A stretch of 6,872 bases of DNA, taken from the NCBI GenBank assembly GCA_003646355.1, contig QNFO01000060.1:1-6872 (forward strand), given 5' to 3'. The position numbers were made by a program, and so were the translations under genes. Origin of the DNA: Gammaproteobacteria bacterium. Its GTDB lineage: Bacteria > Pseudomonadota > Gammaproteobacteria > Pseudomonadales > Porticoccaceae. Within the stretch, counting starts at the first letter, position 1. Each line of letters starts with the position of its first letter. This document shows positions 6,300 to 6,872 of the stretch, piece by piece. Under the pieces are notes generated by a model that was not told where the DNA came from, made no database searches, and was given only the letters and a program-made list of their open reading frames with translations.

Positions 6300-6872
6300 A
6301 TGAATACAGAAACCTTACGACTGCGCGACCAACCCTCCGCCGAGTGGATAGCGGCAATTAGAGCTCGCTATCCGGTAGAGACCGCCATCGACAATGTGCT
6401 GACTCGCAAGTTGCGAAATCGCACGCAAACGGCGGCCCACCAGACCAATTTCGAAGACCTCGAGTCCCGCCTGGTCACTTACCTGAAGAACACCACCGGG
6501 CAAAATGACCTGCAACTCAGCGATCTGAAACGGCTCACCGGCGGGGCATCAAAAGAGCAGTTCACCTTTATGCTGACCTGGAATCAGGACTCCGGCGAAC
6601 GCACCACCCGCAAGCTGATGCTGCGTATGGATCCCTCTGAGTCGGTGGTTGAAACCCATCGTTTACGCGAAGCACAGGTGCTGCGCGCTATGTGGGCCGA
6701 GGTGCCGGTGCCCGAAGTTTTCTGGGTTGAGCACAGTGATGAATTTCTCGGCCATCCCTTTTTAATTGCCGGCTTTGTGGTCGGCACCGTACAGCCCGAC
6801 GACGGCGGTAAGGTCACCGGCCTGGGTATGTCTTTCGAGCCCGAATTGCGCGCCACCCTGCGCGACCAGTTC
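6297..6872 (+). CDS. APH-type phosphotransferase family protein, partial (C-terminus beyond the right edge)
   Basis: The frame is open from ATG at 6297 (a second ATG follows at 6300) to the last base, exactly 192 codons. An upstream in-frame TAA at 6267-6269 rules out an earlier usual start. No Shine-Dalgarno is visible; the leader is A/T-rich. It belongs to the aminoglycoside-phosphotransferase-like kinases. A helical N-terminal extension of about 75 residues precedes the kinase N-lobe: LKRLTGGASKEQFTF (77-91), then RKLMLRMDP (105-113), REAQVLRAM (124-132), VPVPEVFWVE (136-145), and GHPFLIAGFVVGT (152-164). The catalytic HGD loop and metal-binding aspartate lie outside, so activity cannot be judged. 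The extension and LMLRMDP-type strand suit the metabolic ACAD10/11-like or LvaA-like kinases, which phosphorylate hydroxyacyl-CoA or similar lipid substrates, better than true antibiotic resistance enzymes. That substrate class is inference. Confidence 0.9.
   Translation, partial: MMNTETLRLRDQPSAEWIAAIRARYPVETAIDNVLTRKLRNRTQTAAHQTNFEDLESRLVTYLKNTTGQNDLQLSDLKRLTGGASKEQFTFMLTWNQDSGERTTRKLMLRMDPSESVVETHRLREAQVLRAMWAEVPVPEVFWVEHSDEFLGHPFLIAGFVVGTVQPDDGGKVTGLGMSFEPELRATLRDQF

Noticed and set aside
6584..6856. Minus-strand 90-codon open frame at the right end
   Set aside because: It is antisense to the phosphotransferase N-lobe; its Ser/Arg/Pro-rich composition is typical of a shadow frame.
6297..6872. 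Antibiotic (aminoglycoside) resistance gene
   Set aside because: The long N-terminal extension and the neighbours fit metabolic APH-like kinases better, and the diagnostic C-terminal half is outside the window.

Overview
The window reads as chromosomal DNA of a gammaproteobacterium. This rests on protein-level resemblance (a YbhG/YbhF-type exporter, an MsbA-related exporter, a DUF924 protein) and on moderate-GC coding sequence with AT-rich intergenic gaps. A marine, lipid-degrading lineage such as Spongiibacteraceae/Cellvibrionales is my guess; nothing in the window proves it. I saw no rRNA, tRNA, transposase, integrase or CRISPR array.

Layout. (1) Positions 1-2240, minus strand: an operon start encoding a YbhG-like membrane fusion protein (1284-2240), then, 39 bases on, a YbhF-like double ATPase (1-1244) that runs off the left edge. 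The permeases normally encoded next (YbhS/YbhR type) would lie outside. (2) Positions 2241-2565: an AT-rich divergent intergenic region with a perfect 15-base palindrome 31 bases before the fusion-protein start, a 41-base stem-loop, and short degenerate repeats. (3) Positions 2566-3105, plus: a complete DUF924 protein. (4) Positions 3273-5045, plus: a complete MsbA-related ABC exporter with all its ATPase motifs. (5) Positions 5167-6093, plus: a lipocalin-like protein of the AttH/CrtC-like group (I believe DUF7064/DUF7065) with a strong ribosome binding site. (6) Positions 6297 to the right edge, plus: the N-terminal 192 residues of an APH-type phosphotransferase. The gap between (5) and (6) holds a terminator-like hairpin, a 10-base direct repeat and, on the minus strand, an unexpected 50-residue hydrophobic reading frame.

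How they fit together. Genes 1-2 form a tripartite efflux pump; the exporter in (4) moves a hydrophobic substrate across the inner membrane. The lipocalin-like and phosphotransferase genes form a pair that, in my recollection, sits among lipid or steroid catabolism genes in other bacteria. Their joint job is not established and is the best candidate here for undescribed biology. I did not find a clearly novel multi-gene system; the findings are leads of modest strength.
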